The translations under genes and the position numbers were made by a program. 64,000 nt of DNA from Apus apus (lineage: Eukaryota > Chordata > Aves > Apodiformes > Apodidae), in NCBI RefSeq assembly GCF_020740795.1, contig NC_067285.1, positions 38,600,511-38,664,510 of the forward strand, given 5' to 3'. This document shows, piece by piece, positions 11,401 to 26,400 of the stretch. Positions within the stretch are counted from its first letter, which is position 1, and each line of letters starts with the position of its first letter. The notes under the pieces were generated by a model. It worked only from the letters and a program-made list of their open reading frames with translations, ran no database searches and had not been told where the DNA came from.

Positions 11401-14400
11401 AAGACCCAAGATGAAGGGAATGGTATTTCTGCACAACTGAGCTGCAGTTTGGGGACATCCCCCTCAAACTGCAACACCCAGAAAGCCAGGGAGAATCCAC
11501 TTGCAGCAAAGAAGAAATGGGGCGTTTTACTTCCACGTCACTTGGGTTTGTACACTGTTCCCATTTGTAGGGCTGTGCTGACTGCCAAAGTTGCAGTACA
11601 AAGATTTATCATACCAAGGCAGTCACAGGCAAGGCACTTCCCTCCAGCTGATGAAATGTGCCCTCCCTCCTTGCTCTCTCCACCCAATGTTCCATCTGAA
11701 CACTGCAGACAAATTAATTTGGAGTATCAAATCGGGTATGAGAGGTCTGAGGGGCAGCAGAGAACACTTACAAAAATTCTGGCAACTTTCTGACATGAAC
11801 GTTGATTTGCATCCGCTTGGCTGCCTGCAGGACAAGCCCTGTCAGCTGGGGAATAAAATAAATCAGTGTCAAAACAACAAAGAGTAAACATGAAACAAAG
11901 GGAACTGGGAGAATAAAACCTAAGATTTACACTGGTGTGGACTTCACAAGGCAAGACAAGATCGAATTATTGTTGTTATTTATTTTGCTTCACCAAGATA
12001 CTCCCGTAACTCACACACTTACATTCCAGTGGGCCTCTTACTTAAGGAGATGTGAGGAGGCTGTGACAGAGAGGAGGGTGCCACATGCTGTGCTGCACAA
12101 ACCTACACCTGGGCTCCACAGAGATTCCCTTTCTTCCAGATCCAGCTGTACTTCTGGAAAAGGCCACCACCTACAGCTGTTTGCTCTGCTTTGTCTGTGG
12201 CAGAAACTCAGCAATCTCAGCCACAAGAGAAACCTGTCTTGCTAAAGGCTGAAAGGCAGGTGCTGAGCACAGGCCATGGGAATGTGTGGCCAGAGAGATA
12301 ACGAGCACAAGAAATGACAATTCTTCCACTGTCATGCCAGCACTACGGTAGGAGCTGCAATTGGATGCACAGGAATGTTTTCCTCGTTCCAGTAGCAAAA
12401 TTTAGTCTGGAGAGTTGGCGGGAGGGGGGGAAGTGCAGAGCCCATTTTATAGTAGTACCAAAAAAAATGGGTAAGTAGGAGCAGGGGAAGAACCTGGCAC
12501 CAAACCAGGTACCAAGAGGTATCTGCACTAGACCTTAAGAGAGGCATGATGCCACTGCCTCCTGCTTTAGCTACACATACCAGCTTGGTGAGTCAGAGTT
12601 CCATAAACTGGGCAGGTCATGGCTTTGCTCTTTCCCTTGACCACATGTGTAGATGTAGAGATCAGTGCTGTATTGTTTTTTTGCTGGGATAGAATAATTT
12701 TCTCCAGAGTAGCTGGTATCAGGCTACCTTTTGGAACTGTGATGAAAACAGTGCTGGTAACACACTGATGTTTTAACTGTTGCTGAGCAGTGCTTGCACA
12801 GCCTAAGGCTGCTTCTCACACTGCCCTGCCAGGGAGTGGGCTGGGGGGTGGGAGGGGACACAGACAGGGCAGCTGACTCAGACTGGCCAAAGGGATATCC
12901 CATACCATGTGGCATCATGCTCAGCCATGAAAAACTAAGGGGGAAGTCTACCAGGGCTGCTGCTGCTGGAGGACTGGGAATTGTTTCTATCACTTGCTTT
13001 TCTTAGGTTTTGTTTCTCGTAGTTTCTTTTTCTCGTGTTTGTTTTTTTTTTACTCATTAAAGCATCTTTATCAACCTGAGGTTTTTTTGTTAACCTGACA
13101 TTTTTTGTGGTGCTTTGCTGCCTACTGGGGTAAAACCACAAGTGCAAAACCACTGATCATCAGCTGCAAGTTCCCTTTATTTCTGCCATTCCATGGTGCG
13201 AATCCCAGCAACTCTGTACATTTCCATGAAAGCCACAATTCCCAGGCTCCTGAATCTCTCCCCTCATGGCTCCATGCTATCTAAACCGAGTCCAGCATCC
13301 TCTGAATCTTTATTGATTTGCTGTCTTTAAAAAAGGCTGCACTTACAGGATTGATGTCCAAAAACGTCTCATGATATTCCTTTTTTGGATGCATGCCTTC
13401 TATGTCCTCTATAAACTTTGGATCTGCTTGGTAAAAATGTGGAGCTGATATGAATATTGGAGCACCTGGAATGTGAAAACATAACAAGTCACCACTTGAA
13501 AAATGCAGAGCAGGATTTGAGGAAGTCTTTGAGGACCTCAAAATTCTTCTCAGTGTGCCATTTACAGTGAAAGGAAAAGTCCATTCTGGAGCTACAGAAT
13601 CAACATTCTGACTCTCTGTCTCTCCAGAACAAGCAAATTCTCCCTGTGCAGCATCAGCATGGCTTCATGTCACAGGCTGGCATGCTTGCACTGCTTTGAT
13701 TCAGCTGCTCAGGTGCAACAGATGCCTGGATAAGTGCAGAGGATCAAGGCCCAAGCTGTTCAGGATGGATCCTGGTACTTCCCTCTGATTCCTTGATTTA
13801 AATCACAGCTGGAGCAGACAGCACCTGACAGGATCATCCCATCAACAACTGCTGCATTTTACAACCAGATGTTGGCAGTCAATTTCACTGAGCCCAGTTG
13901 TAACCCTGCAGGCCTTAAACTCTCCTCATGTATTTCAGACAGAAAGGAGAAACGTGTTCTCCACTGATGCCTGTTCCCTCTGCCTGGTAACATACCCTGC
14001 TTGCAGATGCTGACGTTGAGGACTCCAGTGCCAGGGCAGTTCCCAGGGGGCACGCAGAACCCGGCGTTGTCGGGGTTGACCGTGGTGTTGGCAAACACCA
14101 TAGCAGAGGGCACGAAGCGGTAGGTTGGGATGTCTGCAACAGTTCCTGAGCTGTCATACACCAAGTAGAGAGATCTGCAAGGCAGAAAAGCCAGGCCTGG
14201 ATTTGTTTGGCTGGAGTACACACCAACACCTGCAGCAGGTGCCTCTTTGCTGATGCCTGTTTGAGTTTACAGCCAGCTAGGGGCTTGGTTTAAGCTCACT
14301 CCAACAATCTTCTGTGTGTAATTTAATAGGCTTTTGATCAGCAGATATAACATCTCATCATTCTGCTGCTGCACCAAATAGATGATTGTGTGCCAGCTGT

Positions 14401-17400
14401 GTTGCTGCAGGGACCCTGATGCTGGCCTTCGGCACTTCAGGGTGTCACTCTGGCCCCCATGTTGCTCTTGCATGTTGAGTGAGACAGAGCTGGTACATAT
14501 GGAGAGGGTCAAGAGAAGGAACACAGTAATGGGAGACACAACTATCCAGCAAGTCCTAAATGTAGTGTAAAACACATCTGTACTGATTTAAATAGAGAAT
14601 TTCAGATCAGTTTTGTTCTTGACAGACAGTGAAACAGGCAGGGGAGGAGACAAGGTGGAACATAAAGAAGGAAACACAAAGAATTTCTGCATCTTGTTGC
14701 ATTTCAAACAGCATTTGTCAAGTCATGAATCTCTGAGGAGGGCAATCCGGGTTCTCTAAACAGAAGGGCACAGAAATAAGCTTCAGGCAAGGTTTATATA
14801 AAACCTTCCATTCCCCCCATCACTAGTTTTGCAGGACAGTCTTTCTCCCTTTCCAGTCAGCTTCCAAATTTTTCACTTTATTTTGAAACACCACACCCTC
14901 AACTTGATACAGATTGAGTTGTGGGGGTTTTTTGGTGTAATGCCCTGATACTTCATTCCATGAATAAGTGCAGACCACTCATGCTACGTAAAATCACAGG
15001 AGGAAAAACACCAGCCTAGCATGAAACCTCAAGAGGAATGGACATACATGCTGTGCTTTACAGTTTGAGCGATGTTTTCCGCTCCTTACCTGCAGAAATC
15101 AGAAGAAAAGATGTAAATGTTCTCATCTTTGCTAATCAGTGGGTGAAAGGATGTCCCATCTGTTCCATTGATCATGTTACATGTCTCTGTTGTCCACCAG
15201 CTCAAAGACCTGAAGAAAACCAAGCAAAGAGAGTGAGGGAGCAGTGGTTGGGTGATGCCAGCTCATGGTCTAAGCAAATGAGCATCAGAACTGTAGAGTA
15301 CCAAGTCCTCTTTGCCTTGGCTCCACCAACAAAAAAAAGGGGATTAAAATGGGTTTAAATTGCATCTGTGGTCTCTTTAAACTGGCGCCAGGCAAACTGC
15401 AATATGTCTGCAGGAGTTCCTCCCATTTATGTAATTGCTGACAGATGTTTTGTTTAATGGGAGAGGGATGCTTCAGGTAGTTCACCAGGCACAAGATGTC
15501 CCAGCCTTGGCTCTGGGTGCAGAGCAGCACAGAAGGGTGGTATCTGGGAACACTGGCTGTGTAGATGTGGGAATACTGGCCCCTCAGGTGGCTGGGATGG
15601 CTGTCCTAGAGGAGGAAGTGGAGAGAGGGTCACCCCTGTGGAGGGGCAGTCAGGGATTCAGAGTTGAGGATTCCCACCAGTCTGCTTCTTCCTTTCATAG
15701 TTATGTGACAAAGAGCAACATTCTAAGGGGGTTGCTGCTAAAAAGCTGCTGCCACCCTTTTTTGGTAAACAATGCTCATCCAAGATGTGAAAAGGGGCAG
15801 ATTTTGACAAAGGCCACAGCATAGTGAAATACTTACTCTTTTCCTTTCCATTCCACAATCCTTGTGAAGTTAAGGTAGTCTGTGTCGCCACTTAGGAAAA
15901 CATACTCTCCATCATCAGTTCCATTCATCTGCAAACAGATCCATGAATTTTTAATCACTCCACTCATTCTCTAATGACCAGCTGGTAGCTACAACAGGGT
16001 GGCAGGAGGTTAAGCTGTCATCACTTCAAATCCACCCGAGGAGATGGACTCCTCCTGAGGTAAGTGCAATTCATTAAACTCCACCTTGAATACAAATGAG
16101 GTGGAAGTGACTGGGCTAGATTCTCCAGGAAAGGAGTCCCCACAGCTCCAAATGACATGCAACCAGAAACACTGTGGGAGTCAGTGGTGGCTCCAGCACA
16201 GCCATAATGTGCAATTTCAATCAATTACTGAGGAAACTGGTCAGGAAATTTGTCTAGTGGTCTGCACAAGTGGACTCAACAAGCCCATGTTATTCAAGTG
16301 AGCCCAGGCAATAGCAGAGTGGTTTACATAGCTGAGAAAGGGAAGTCAGATAAAACACTCACAACTGTGCTACCAGCCAGTGCCTAGGTACAGCCAAACT
16401 GAAGAGGGAACATCCTAGGAAAATCCTATCCCTGCAGCCTACCTGCTGGCCTCAGTCCCAGCCCATCCTCCTCACCTGGCTGCCAACGACAGCCCAAACC
16501 CTGCAGCAGTGTCATCCTTCCCCACCTGAAGCATCAGGAAGCCCTGCATGCCAGTTACCTTATTAAAGAAGCCAAACACTGGGTCTATCTCCGGATGCAG
16601 GAGATGAATGGTTGACAGGAGCTTGTCTTTGTAGCCCCACAGCAACTCATGAACGGTGTGAACAGTGAAGAGGGATTCTTGGAACAGAAGGAGCAGCACC
16701 TCGGTGGCAAACTGAAGAGAGGTTGACCTGGTCCACTCCATCGCAGTCTGCCAGGGATTGGGGTAAGGGAGCAACAGTCAGATTTACTGTAGAATAAACA
16801 ATACCAGCTGCAGACAAACAGACCCATCTCAGCTCTGCACAGCCAGACCATGGCACTAAGTGCCACATCCAGCCTTTCCTTGAACACATGCAGGGACAGT
16901 GCCTCCACCACTTCCCTAGAAAGTCCATTCCTATGTCTGAACACCCTCTCCATGAGGAAGTGCTTCCTGATATCCACCCTAAACGTCCCCTGAAGCAGCT
17001 TGAGGCCATGCAAAAATCACTTTCTGAACAGTCCGAATTTCTCAAGCATATTACAGCTATGAATTCCACCCTCTGGAAGTTGTGGTTTAGGTTTTTAAAA
17101 GAGAGCCAAAATTTCTCCAAAATGCAAACAATTTCACACTTTTACTTCACTGCCAGCTGACAAGTGATTTTACAACATGGGGTGCCCTACACAGGGACAG
17201 GAGTTGGACTCAATGATCCTCATGGGTCCATTCCAATTCAGAATATTCTATGAGAAAAACAAAAATAAGGGAACATTCCTTGGGTGAACCAAGCTGTAGT
17301 TCTTCTAGTACTGCCTGTTACAGTATATCACAGTCAAAAATCTGGACAAGAGATAATATTTACCATCACTCAAATGCCCAGGAGGAATTGTAAATACTGT

Positions 17401-20400
17401 GACTATATGATTTGCAACTTGTAGTAAGCTGAATCCTATCTACTACTCTGTACAGTGTATTTGTATTATGTATTCATTCATAAAACCAGACAGTGCTTTG
17501 TGAAAATACTTGGGGGAGAGCAGAAATTAATGTACCCTGTAATTACAGTCAGTTAAACTAGAACAGGGAGTAGAGGCTCAGATACACAGCAAACAAGTTT
17601 TTTAGTACAGTCTAATTTCCTTTGGAAGGTGTGACAGCTTTAGATCTGCTTGTTCTCCCATTATCCCTGTCTGAGACCAAAAATAATGGTCTGCCTCTAA
17701 CCACCAAAGTGACACCTCTGCAGAGCACTTTCACCTAACACAGTTTGGGGGGGTGCGTGTTTTAACTTTAATTTTCTTCTGAAAGCACCTTTTCATTCAG
17801 ATGTAGCTATATGTATTTTTTCTCTAGTTTGAGATGCAGCCTTGGAGGCAGTTTCTGCAATTTTGACACAAACAACCCCAAGCATTCCAAACCTCCTCCA
17901 TTCAAAAGTCAGAGTTCCTCCTGTGCATTTGAGATCACTAATTCCCTACTTTCACTTACTCACAGAGGCCCAACAAGCCTTTTGTCTGCTCATCTCTGAA
18001 CTGTGTGTCAGCTCTCAGCTCAAGAGGGAGGCACTAAGGCTACAGAGGCACAGGGAGGCTGGAACCTGATGATCTTTAAAGTCCCTTCCAACCTTAACCA
18101 TTCTATGACTCTATAATCAAAAAACCCCACAACAATCCAAACCAAAACTGAAGGTGGTATCTGCTCCAGACAAAAGCTGCCTCTCTCATTCTTCAATCAT
18201 ATTTATCTACCACAAGGGGACAGAGAGTCTGAAGCAACGAGCTGCTAGTAATGAAGTGTGTTAGGATGATTTCCAGGCAGCAATGGAAGAGAACTCACCA
18301 CTGCAGGGATATTAACTGTCCTAATCCGGTCCACTTCAGGGTCTCCAACTGATTTCTGACGTTCAAACACATAAGTCTTTGGATTCAGAGCAGACACTTT
18401 GGTACCATTGTCCAAAAACTGAATGTGCACTCTTGGCCTGTATTCTCTGAAAAACGAGAGAGTTTGTTCTCTAATCAAGTTAAACAATTACACATAACAT
18501 TAATTGCAATTCACTTCTGGCTATTCTACTGCTTTAAGCATATAAAGGGTGGGATGTACAGTTCATTAGGAGTAGATCCATTTTTGCTACTGATATTGTC
18601 AGCAGCAGAACCCCCCTTTGTGTCAGTGTACACTGAACCAGACACCACAGGGTGCTTCCAAAAATTACACCCCACATGTTAATTACACTTAATATTTTTT
18701 TGCCTCATTTTTAAAAACCTTGAAGGAAAGAGAACAATTTCAGACAGAACAGGAGGATTTAGTAACTATATATGGGATTGTCCTTTAATGCAATTTGGAA
18801 ATGAAACTTTTGCCTCTTTGCTGCTGGAAAAATTCACTCCCAGGCAGAACAAGACGTAGGTTTCATGTAAGTCTCATTAACCTAGCCTGAAAACCTACCA
18901 GAATCTTTCTGCTGGCTTCAAAGTACTTTGCACTCAAGACTTCTGGGCTTACATGTGGCAGGACCACACAAAAGCCTCATTTTAGCTCTTCCCCTTTAAT
19001 TCTCAGGCAGGAATTCTGGACACAATGGAAATTCAACTGAATTTTTGCAGTGAACCCCTCATGGCTTGGGAGGTTGCTTCTGTTACTGTCTAAGCAGTCA
19101 CACACAAGCAGCATAAAACTCAGGATTACTGATAAACAAGTGCAATGGGGGCAAGAAACATCAAATGCCACCTGATGAGGAAGTCAGGCCTTAATGGTCC
19201 TGAAACACATCTAGGTGTTCTGCCACGTGCCAAACTGAGTCTTTAATGCTTTGCTACACAGGGTCTGTGAGACAGACTTAGTATTTATTTTCTGGCTCCA
19301 GCATGCAGTATGTCTACAACATACCTCCCTTCTCCCTCTCCTCCCAGATGCTTCTTTTCCCCCACCCACTGCTGACAGTCTGGTACAGTCGGCCGTGATA
19401 GCTCAGCAAGGATTAAAGAACCTGCTGGGAAACTTTCTAACTCCTCTTCCTGCTATCAGAGCGCAGCCCACATAATCCTGTTCAGATCTGTCAAGATCAG
19501 GCTCACCAAACAAGGCAGAAGCCACTGGAAGATGCAGCACTGAAGGCACAGCCTCCCTCCCTGGCACCACCAGAAACAGCTCTGGCAGAGCCTGGGTGGC
19601 TGGTGGCTCAGCTCCCTCCCAGCCAGCCCCAGGCTGGGCCAGCCCTCCAGCCCAGCCCAAGCCAACCAGCCACACCACCAGCCCTCTCCATCCCACCCAG
19701 CTCTTCCATGGACAAGGTGCAGCTTCACACACCAGGCTGTGTGCAACACCCGAAAGACACTCAGAGCTAAGAAAAGGGGGAAAAAAAAGAGATGTCCAAG
19801 GGGATTGAGTCAGGAGGCAGAAAAGCATGGTCCAGTGTGGTTTCATGGAGCCCTTTTACACCTAGAGCTGGCCCTTTTTATCTTCCTGACAGAGAGCACG
19901 CACTGCTTATATCAGCATTATACCACAGAGCCCTAAAGAGAAGCGAGGGAGCTTGGAAGCACAGCTGTCTGTTCTCCAGCTCTCCTGGCTTATCTTCCAC
20001 CAAGTATTTTGCCAAAACACCACGTGTGGTCTGCCAGAGCTGAGCAGACACAGCACAGAAATACAGAGGAGACTGGGAAAAGACTAATGGCAGAGAGTGA
20101 AGCAATGCTGAGACCAAGGCTACCACAAAAGCTCTACATTTATGGCACAGTATTTTTTTCAAACACTAACAACCAGATTCTGATCACTTTGCAGCTGAGG
20201 GACAGACAACTCCTGCAGGCACTGGGCCACTGTGACCAGAAGTGAAACTGACAATGAGAAATCAACCTTTTTGCCATGGTTCGCATACCTCCGTGACTTC
20301 GAAGACTGTCATGCTTCCTGGCACAGGACTGCTTCTGGTTTACACTGCTGCACACAGCAGAGCAGAATGAAGCTCTAAAGGAAAAGCCATTTCTAAGGGG

Positions 20401-23400
20401 AACTTAAAATCTCTCCATGTGCAGCAGACTCAGCCTGTTCAGTGTGTAGCCATGTCATGCTGAAGGAGAGTTAAAGAGGCTGGCTAAGCTCCAACACTGC
20501 ACGTGGCCTTAGGAAGCTGGCTGTCTGCAAAAATGGTAAGCATGTCTGAATCTAAGTAGATTTATAGTGAGGGTTGGATGAGGAAGGTCCCTGTAGTAAC
20601 CTCCTCTAACTGGTTTTCTGGGTACATTCTTACTGATGTGAACTGTGCAACTTCAGCTGGGAACTAATTTCTGAGGGAACATGAATCATGCTTTTATGCA
20701 ACACTCCTCGCCCCAGACTCTCAAACATCACCCAACCAGTCACTGTTTTTTTTTCTCTCACAAGGCAGTAGGCCAGGATGCAAACAACCTCCTCTGTGTT
20801 CAGCAGCTGATAAACAGCAGCACACAAGCAAAATCTTGCCCCAAATCTGCTAGAAGTCACTGGCTTAATCTGAAACTGACTGCAGGTTCTCCAGGTGTCA
20901 CTCTAGTTGTGCTGCCTGGGTGGTGCAGGACCATGCACCAAACTTTTACTCACACATTAACAGCTAGTTGTTTTTTTCTAGAATGGGCTCCCAAGTGTTC
21001 TGGATTCCACTTTTTGGCTTCCTCACACATAACAGTGAAAGCTGAAGATAGTGAAAGGGTCCTACCGGTAGGTGTATGGCCCTATCTCCTCTACCAGAGG
21101 AGTAGCACCTTGAAGCACTTCCAAAGGATTTGTCACATTAAAAAAGTAGAACTGCATGTAGACTGGTGGAGGAGGATCCTCCCAGGCTTCAAAGGTTTCT
21201 GTGCCATTTTTCAATACTGTTCCCTGAAACAAGAGAAAGACAGATCAGCTGTTAATGAGAGATGCTGTGCAATATTTATAGGAAAGAGAGGAATTCTGTA
21301 CCCTTCAAACAAGAAGAGGCAATGGAGTTTGAGCCCTCACGTCTACAGGTGTTTGTAGGAATTTTTTACTTGGAAGCATCTCATTAAATATCAACAAGAA
21401 CAGACACGTTACAATGACTTGCAGATGAGGGGCCAGCGTTTGTTGGGTTCTTTCCACACACCCTTTCTGCCTGACATTGTTCAGAATTCCTCAGCAATCC
21501 TGCTGTGTCAGCAAAATCCTCACCTGGTGTAAGATACCACGAAACATGCCAACACTGGAGATAAAAGCAGAACTCAACAATGGGAAGCCAAGAGGTCCCT
21601 AGAAAGACCTCTCAGGACTAACAAGGCCAGAAAAGAAGCTTAGAGCCCTTGTCTTTACCATTTCTTTGTCTAAGAATGTCAAGACTCCAGGACAGCTGTG
21701 AGACTCTTTCTCCAAAAGAATTAGGCTTTGTTTTTCAGTGGCCTGTGAGGAAAACATGCAAGTGACAGAAAGTTCTCTCACATAGGCATACTGGGATCTG
21801 TACCTTTCTGAGGTCTCTGACTAAAGAATCTTCATCACCTGTCTTTATTTTCCTACAGCAATGAGAGCACATGCATCTCTAGATCCGTGGACTGTCAGTC
21901 CATTTTGTAACCAATAAAACATGGACCTAGCAAAGAAAAGCTATAAATCATTATTTTATGACAGAAGCACTTAAGTAATGAGTCAGTAATTCCACAACCT
22001 ACCAGCATCAACACATTAGAAGGGAAGTCACAACCATACCTGTATGTAGCTGCATTAGAAACATAGAATATAGGTCTCAACCCCTCATTTTATTACCATT
22101 CTATTTTTAGGTAAAATTCACCCCAACTGTAAAAGCATCACCACCAACACCACCAAAATCAAGGCTTTTCATATAGTTATAACACTGGTACCACTACTGT
22201 GAGAGTAAAGAGAAATCTGGCTTGCCAACTGGCATTTTCAGGAAAAAGCACAAAGAAAACTATCTTTGAAAACCCTGTCACCTGTAGGTAGGGGAGGGGG
22301 GAAATAATTTGCAACTAAATGGGTCTCATCTACACTTGCTCTTTTTATTCTTCTGAGAAAACAAGTCAAATATTGTAAGTGCAAGCTCAAAAGCAGGGCA
22401 GACTGGACAGCTGCCATTTCTTGGGTACTGTTCATGGTGTCTTAACTTTAGCAGCCACAGTTGTCTTCGGACTCACTCTTGGCCTTCCCAGCCAGGAGCT
22501 GTTTTCTCTCCCTGTAGATTGTAATTTTGAATGATTAGATAAAGGGAAGACTGTTTCAAAGAAAAACTTATTGGCAGGAGCTTGGAATGGCAGCAGCACT
22601 GCTGAATAGCAATGAAAGCCAACCCAGCTGGGAGCACTTTGCAGAATTTCAAACCCCATATTCTGGTCACATCACAAAAAATCATCTGTTTTGGACATGC
22701 TTCAGGAGCTTGGTGCATTTCTTTGGAACCACCAGCACCTCGCAGGTACCATTTCAGATGCAGCCCAATACTTTTGATCCTGTTTTCTTGTCATCTATGC
22801 CAAGGAGGCTGATCCCTGCATTCAGGCAGAGCCCTCCTGAAGTTGGGTTTGTAGGATCAGAAACAGAAAATCTCCCTGAGTCAGGCATACCTTTTCACTG
22901 AGGCCATCATAAAGGGCTGGGAGTGAGACAGCAGTGCATTTAGGACACCTACAGGTGACCATGACAGCTCTTCTCCATATGCAATTAACCACAATACAAA
23001 GTCAAATTATTTCAGAGGAGGTGATGTAGTGCACTATTGATGTCTGCTCCCTTCCTAAGACATATAAAACTCACATCTCTGACATGCAAGAAACACAGTA
23101 AGTGCAAGCTTGACACTGATAAACAGCTTAACCATTGCCTGTCTTGACCTTAACCATCCATACCTAGGGATCTGAACTGCTCCCTAACAACTACTAAGCC
23201 TTTTCAGTACACCTATCTCTTGCTCAAATACCTCTCATATTCAGGGCAACTCAGTCTAAGTGTGCAATGTTCAAAAAAAAGCAAATGCACTGTGGTCATA
23301 TTCATGCCAGTTTCAGGCTCCAGTCCCTCCTTTCTGACAGAGGGATCACCTCTACGATATGTCATGTCCCCTGTCTCCCTCTCCTGAGCTAAACAAAATG

Positions 23401-26400
23401 AGGAAGCTCCCAAATTTGATGCAGTGTTGCTAGACATAACACAGGTTTCTACCACACTCTCTATATACACATTTGCACCAAATTACAGGCGAAGATTAAC
23501 AAAAAAGAAATTAAGGAGCTTTGTTCAGGCAGGTTGGTTTATGTACAGGCCCTTGAGACTTTGAAAATGGGCTAGAGAGCAAAAGGGTAGTGAAACCAAG
23601 TCATCTGGTGACTTTTTTTCCTGGACCTGCATGACACCATTTGTATTTCCCATAGAAATTACATGTCTATTTATAGCTCTGTGCAGTGACAGCACCAGTT
23701 GTAAACCCAGATTAATTAACTTCTGCACTGGATTTAGACAGACTCCCGTGAAACTCTCAAATAACAGAATACAGTTAAGTTCTTTTCTTCTCTTTTTCAC
23801 CAAATGTTACCAGGGATATTTGGGTCTCTCACATGATATTACACAGCCTGGACCTGAGAGAAAAATATAAGCAGGTATTTTTTGAGCAAAACATATGTCC
23901 ATGTCCCTCAGCTGATGGTATTCAAGTTTAGCTCTGATGACCTTCTCCTTCACCAGAGCAGGACCTGACATTACATGACTGGGACTGCTTGGTTTGTTGC
24001 CAGAGCTTGTGTCCCCTCCTAGGTTGGGCGGGCTTTGAGATATTAGCTCATTGCACTGCTCTTTAATCTAAGCTATGTGAAAGATACAGCTCCACTCAGT
24101 TATTGCTGCTGCACTGGGTAAGGCCAGAGAATGAGACCTTTCCTCTTGATACATTTACATGCAAGAACAAGAGACACAACTTCAACTCCTCAGAAAACAC
24201 CTGTCAGACTCTAGTCCTGCAGGCTGCAGCCTAGAGAGGCCTCAAGCTCAGAGATCCTGTCTCAGAGATGCAAGGTTGCAACTCCTGCAAGATCCCAGCC
24301 TCAAACCAGTGAACAACGTGATCTGTCTTCACGCAGCAGCAGAGCAAGGGTTCTCCTTCCCATGTGGAGTCCACACCCATTTCAAGTGTACCAAAGCATA
24401 CCTCCCACTGACTTTATCATGCCAGTCCTGCCTTTGCAGCTGTCTCACTCTTTACTGTTTTCTTGCCTTGACCACACTTCACACAAAGGAAATGAAATGT
24501 AACTGTTTCTGGCAGTGATGGTGGCGGTGGGAAATGCTACTGAGCATTTTTGGAATCTGCACAGAAAATTAAATTTCTTTTTCTTCCTCAGAAGCTGCAA
24601 AATGTTCTAATTCCAAGACAGTTTTATGTGTTCATCTGTGAACTTCGCAACTTTTAAGACAAGTGATAGGGTAGGCTTTCAGCCCAACATGAGCAGACTT
24701 CTCTGACCCTGCCCCTTGGGAATGGTCTGCTCAAATGGAGCATCTCAACTGATATTTCACCTAAACCCTCCCACAAAACTGTGTTGAGAGCTCTAAGTGT
24801 TCCACAACAACAACAAAAGATCAAGACATAAATTAAGTGAAGGAACAAAATATCTTCCCTGTCCTTTAGGGTCCTAAACACTCCAGTCAATCCAGCTCTA
24901 GAGATGGCTGGCAACAGAAGTCCAGTGAAATTTCAAGGGGTTATGAATTTTCTAAAATTACCACTGTAAGGAAGGGGGCATAAAGAAAACACTTGAGGGA
25001 GAGGATTGATTGCCCAAATTTGGAATTAGGTGCATAGATCAAGGGCTGCTTTTTCATAAACTGCATGCTTATGGCAATAAAATACATAACCACACAGCCA
25101 ACACACAGCGTGAGGTGAACACTGCCAGCAGCTTGGAACACCTCTCTCCTGTGGGCAGCTAATTTTTTCTTCTCCATTGCAGTTTTTTTGCCCTTATTGG
25201 ATGGAGCTTCAGGTGCTTGACCCTGACAACAAACAGGTACTGAGTGAGTTAGACAGTCTGATCAGGCATGGCATGTTAATTCACACAAAGCCAGTAAGTC
25301 TGGGAAATAAGACGGAGAGTAAGTTGACAGGATATGAACACTTTCCAGGAAAGGTGCATCTATGGTCCTTGTCCCTACAACATCTGCCTGCTGATTTTCA
25401 AGGGGATGTGAAGTCTCCAGCCTGGAGTTCTCCCAGGCCTGCTGCATTCCCCACTCTTCCCACACACCCTCTGTATCCAAGAACCCTGCCTTTGGCTTGC
25501 AAGGATGCAGCCTTCCCACTGAAAGCCATCCTCAGTGGTTCACAGGTCCGAGTTTGGACATACAGGTGCTTCAGATGCACCAAAATGCAGCCTTTCATTT
25601 CAGCTGTATCTGATACTGCAAAGACAGCTCTTCACTGCAAGGCAACCCTGTTTCAGGCCTGCTGCAAAGTCCTCAAAGGAGCATGAACTACCTGTCTTAA
25701 GGGCGACCTCCTGCCCCTTCTGTAGCTCTTCCAGTGACAGCGAGGTTGAGGAGGTTAAAGAAGGGCCAGAGCACAGAGACACTTCATGTCAAATGCCCTG
25801 GACCACAGAGAGCTGGAAAAGCTCTAGTCTTGCCACATTCCAAAGGCAAATTGAAATTTGACTATTTGCACAAGATATTCTAAGCTGCATCCATGGTTAC
25901 ACAAGAGGGGAGCAACTTTCTAGACTACACACAAATGAGAAGAAGCTCACATGGGACCAAGCACGTGTGGAAAGCAGCTGAATCAGCAGAGTGAATGGGA
26001 GTACACTGCTCTGGAGCCAAAAGCTGTCCTTCCACAGTTGGTGCATGTGGCTCCTGGAGAAGGCCAGGAGAGAGCCAATGGCTGGCACGGGGAGCAGGAC
26101 CCTTGATGCTGTGCCATCTAGATGTGCAGCAGCACGAGCTGAGGAGCAGTAAGCAGGAAAAGACAGCCCTGGAAACCTTATCCTGCTTGAGGGAATACCA
26201 ACTCACTCTTACATAATGACCCATGAAGGTAAGGAGCATGTAGCTAAGAGATAATAGGATCACACCTAATTCCTGACAATCCTAACTCTCCCACCAAGCC
26301 ATTTTTTTTTTTTTTTACGTTACTGCTCTTTTGATAAGGGCACGAGGTAGACTTGAAACTAGCCCCTGTGCTGTGATGTAGAGGATGAGAGACTCCTCTC

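Noticed and set aside
19604-19708. Proline-rich frame in SCARB2 intron 2
   Set aside because: Simple CCAGCC-type composition within an intron; no start, splice or homology support.
25177-25686. 169-codon frame in SCARB2 intron 1
   Set aside because: No recognisable motif, intronic, and no splice signals consistent with a nested gene.
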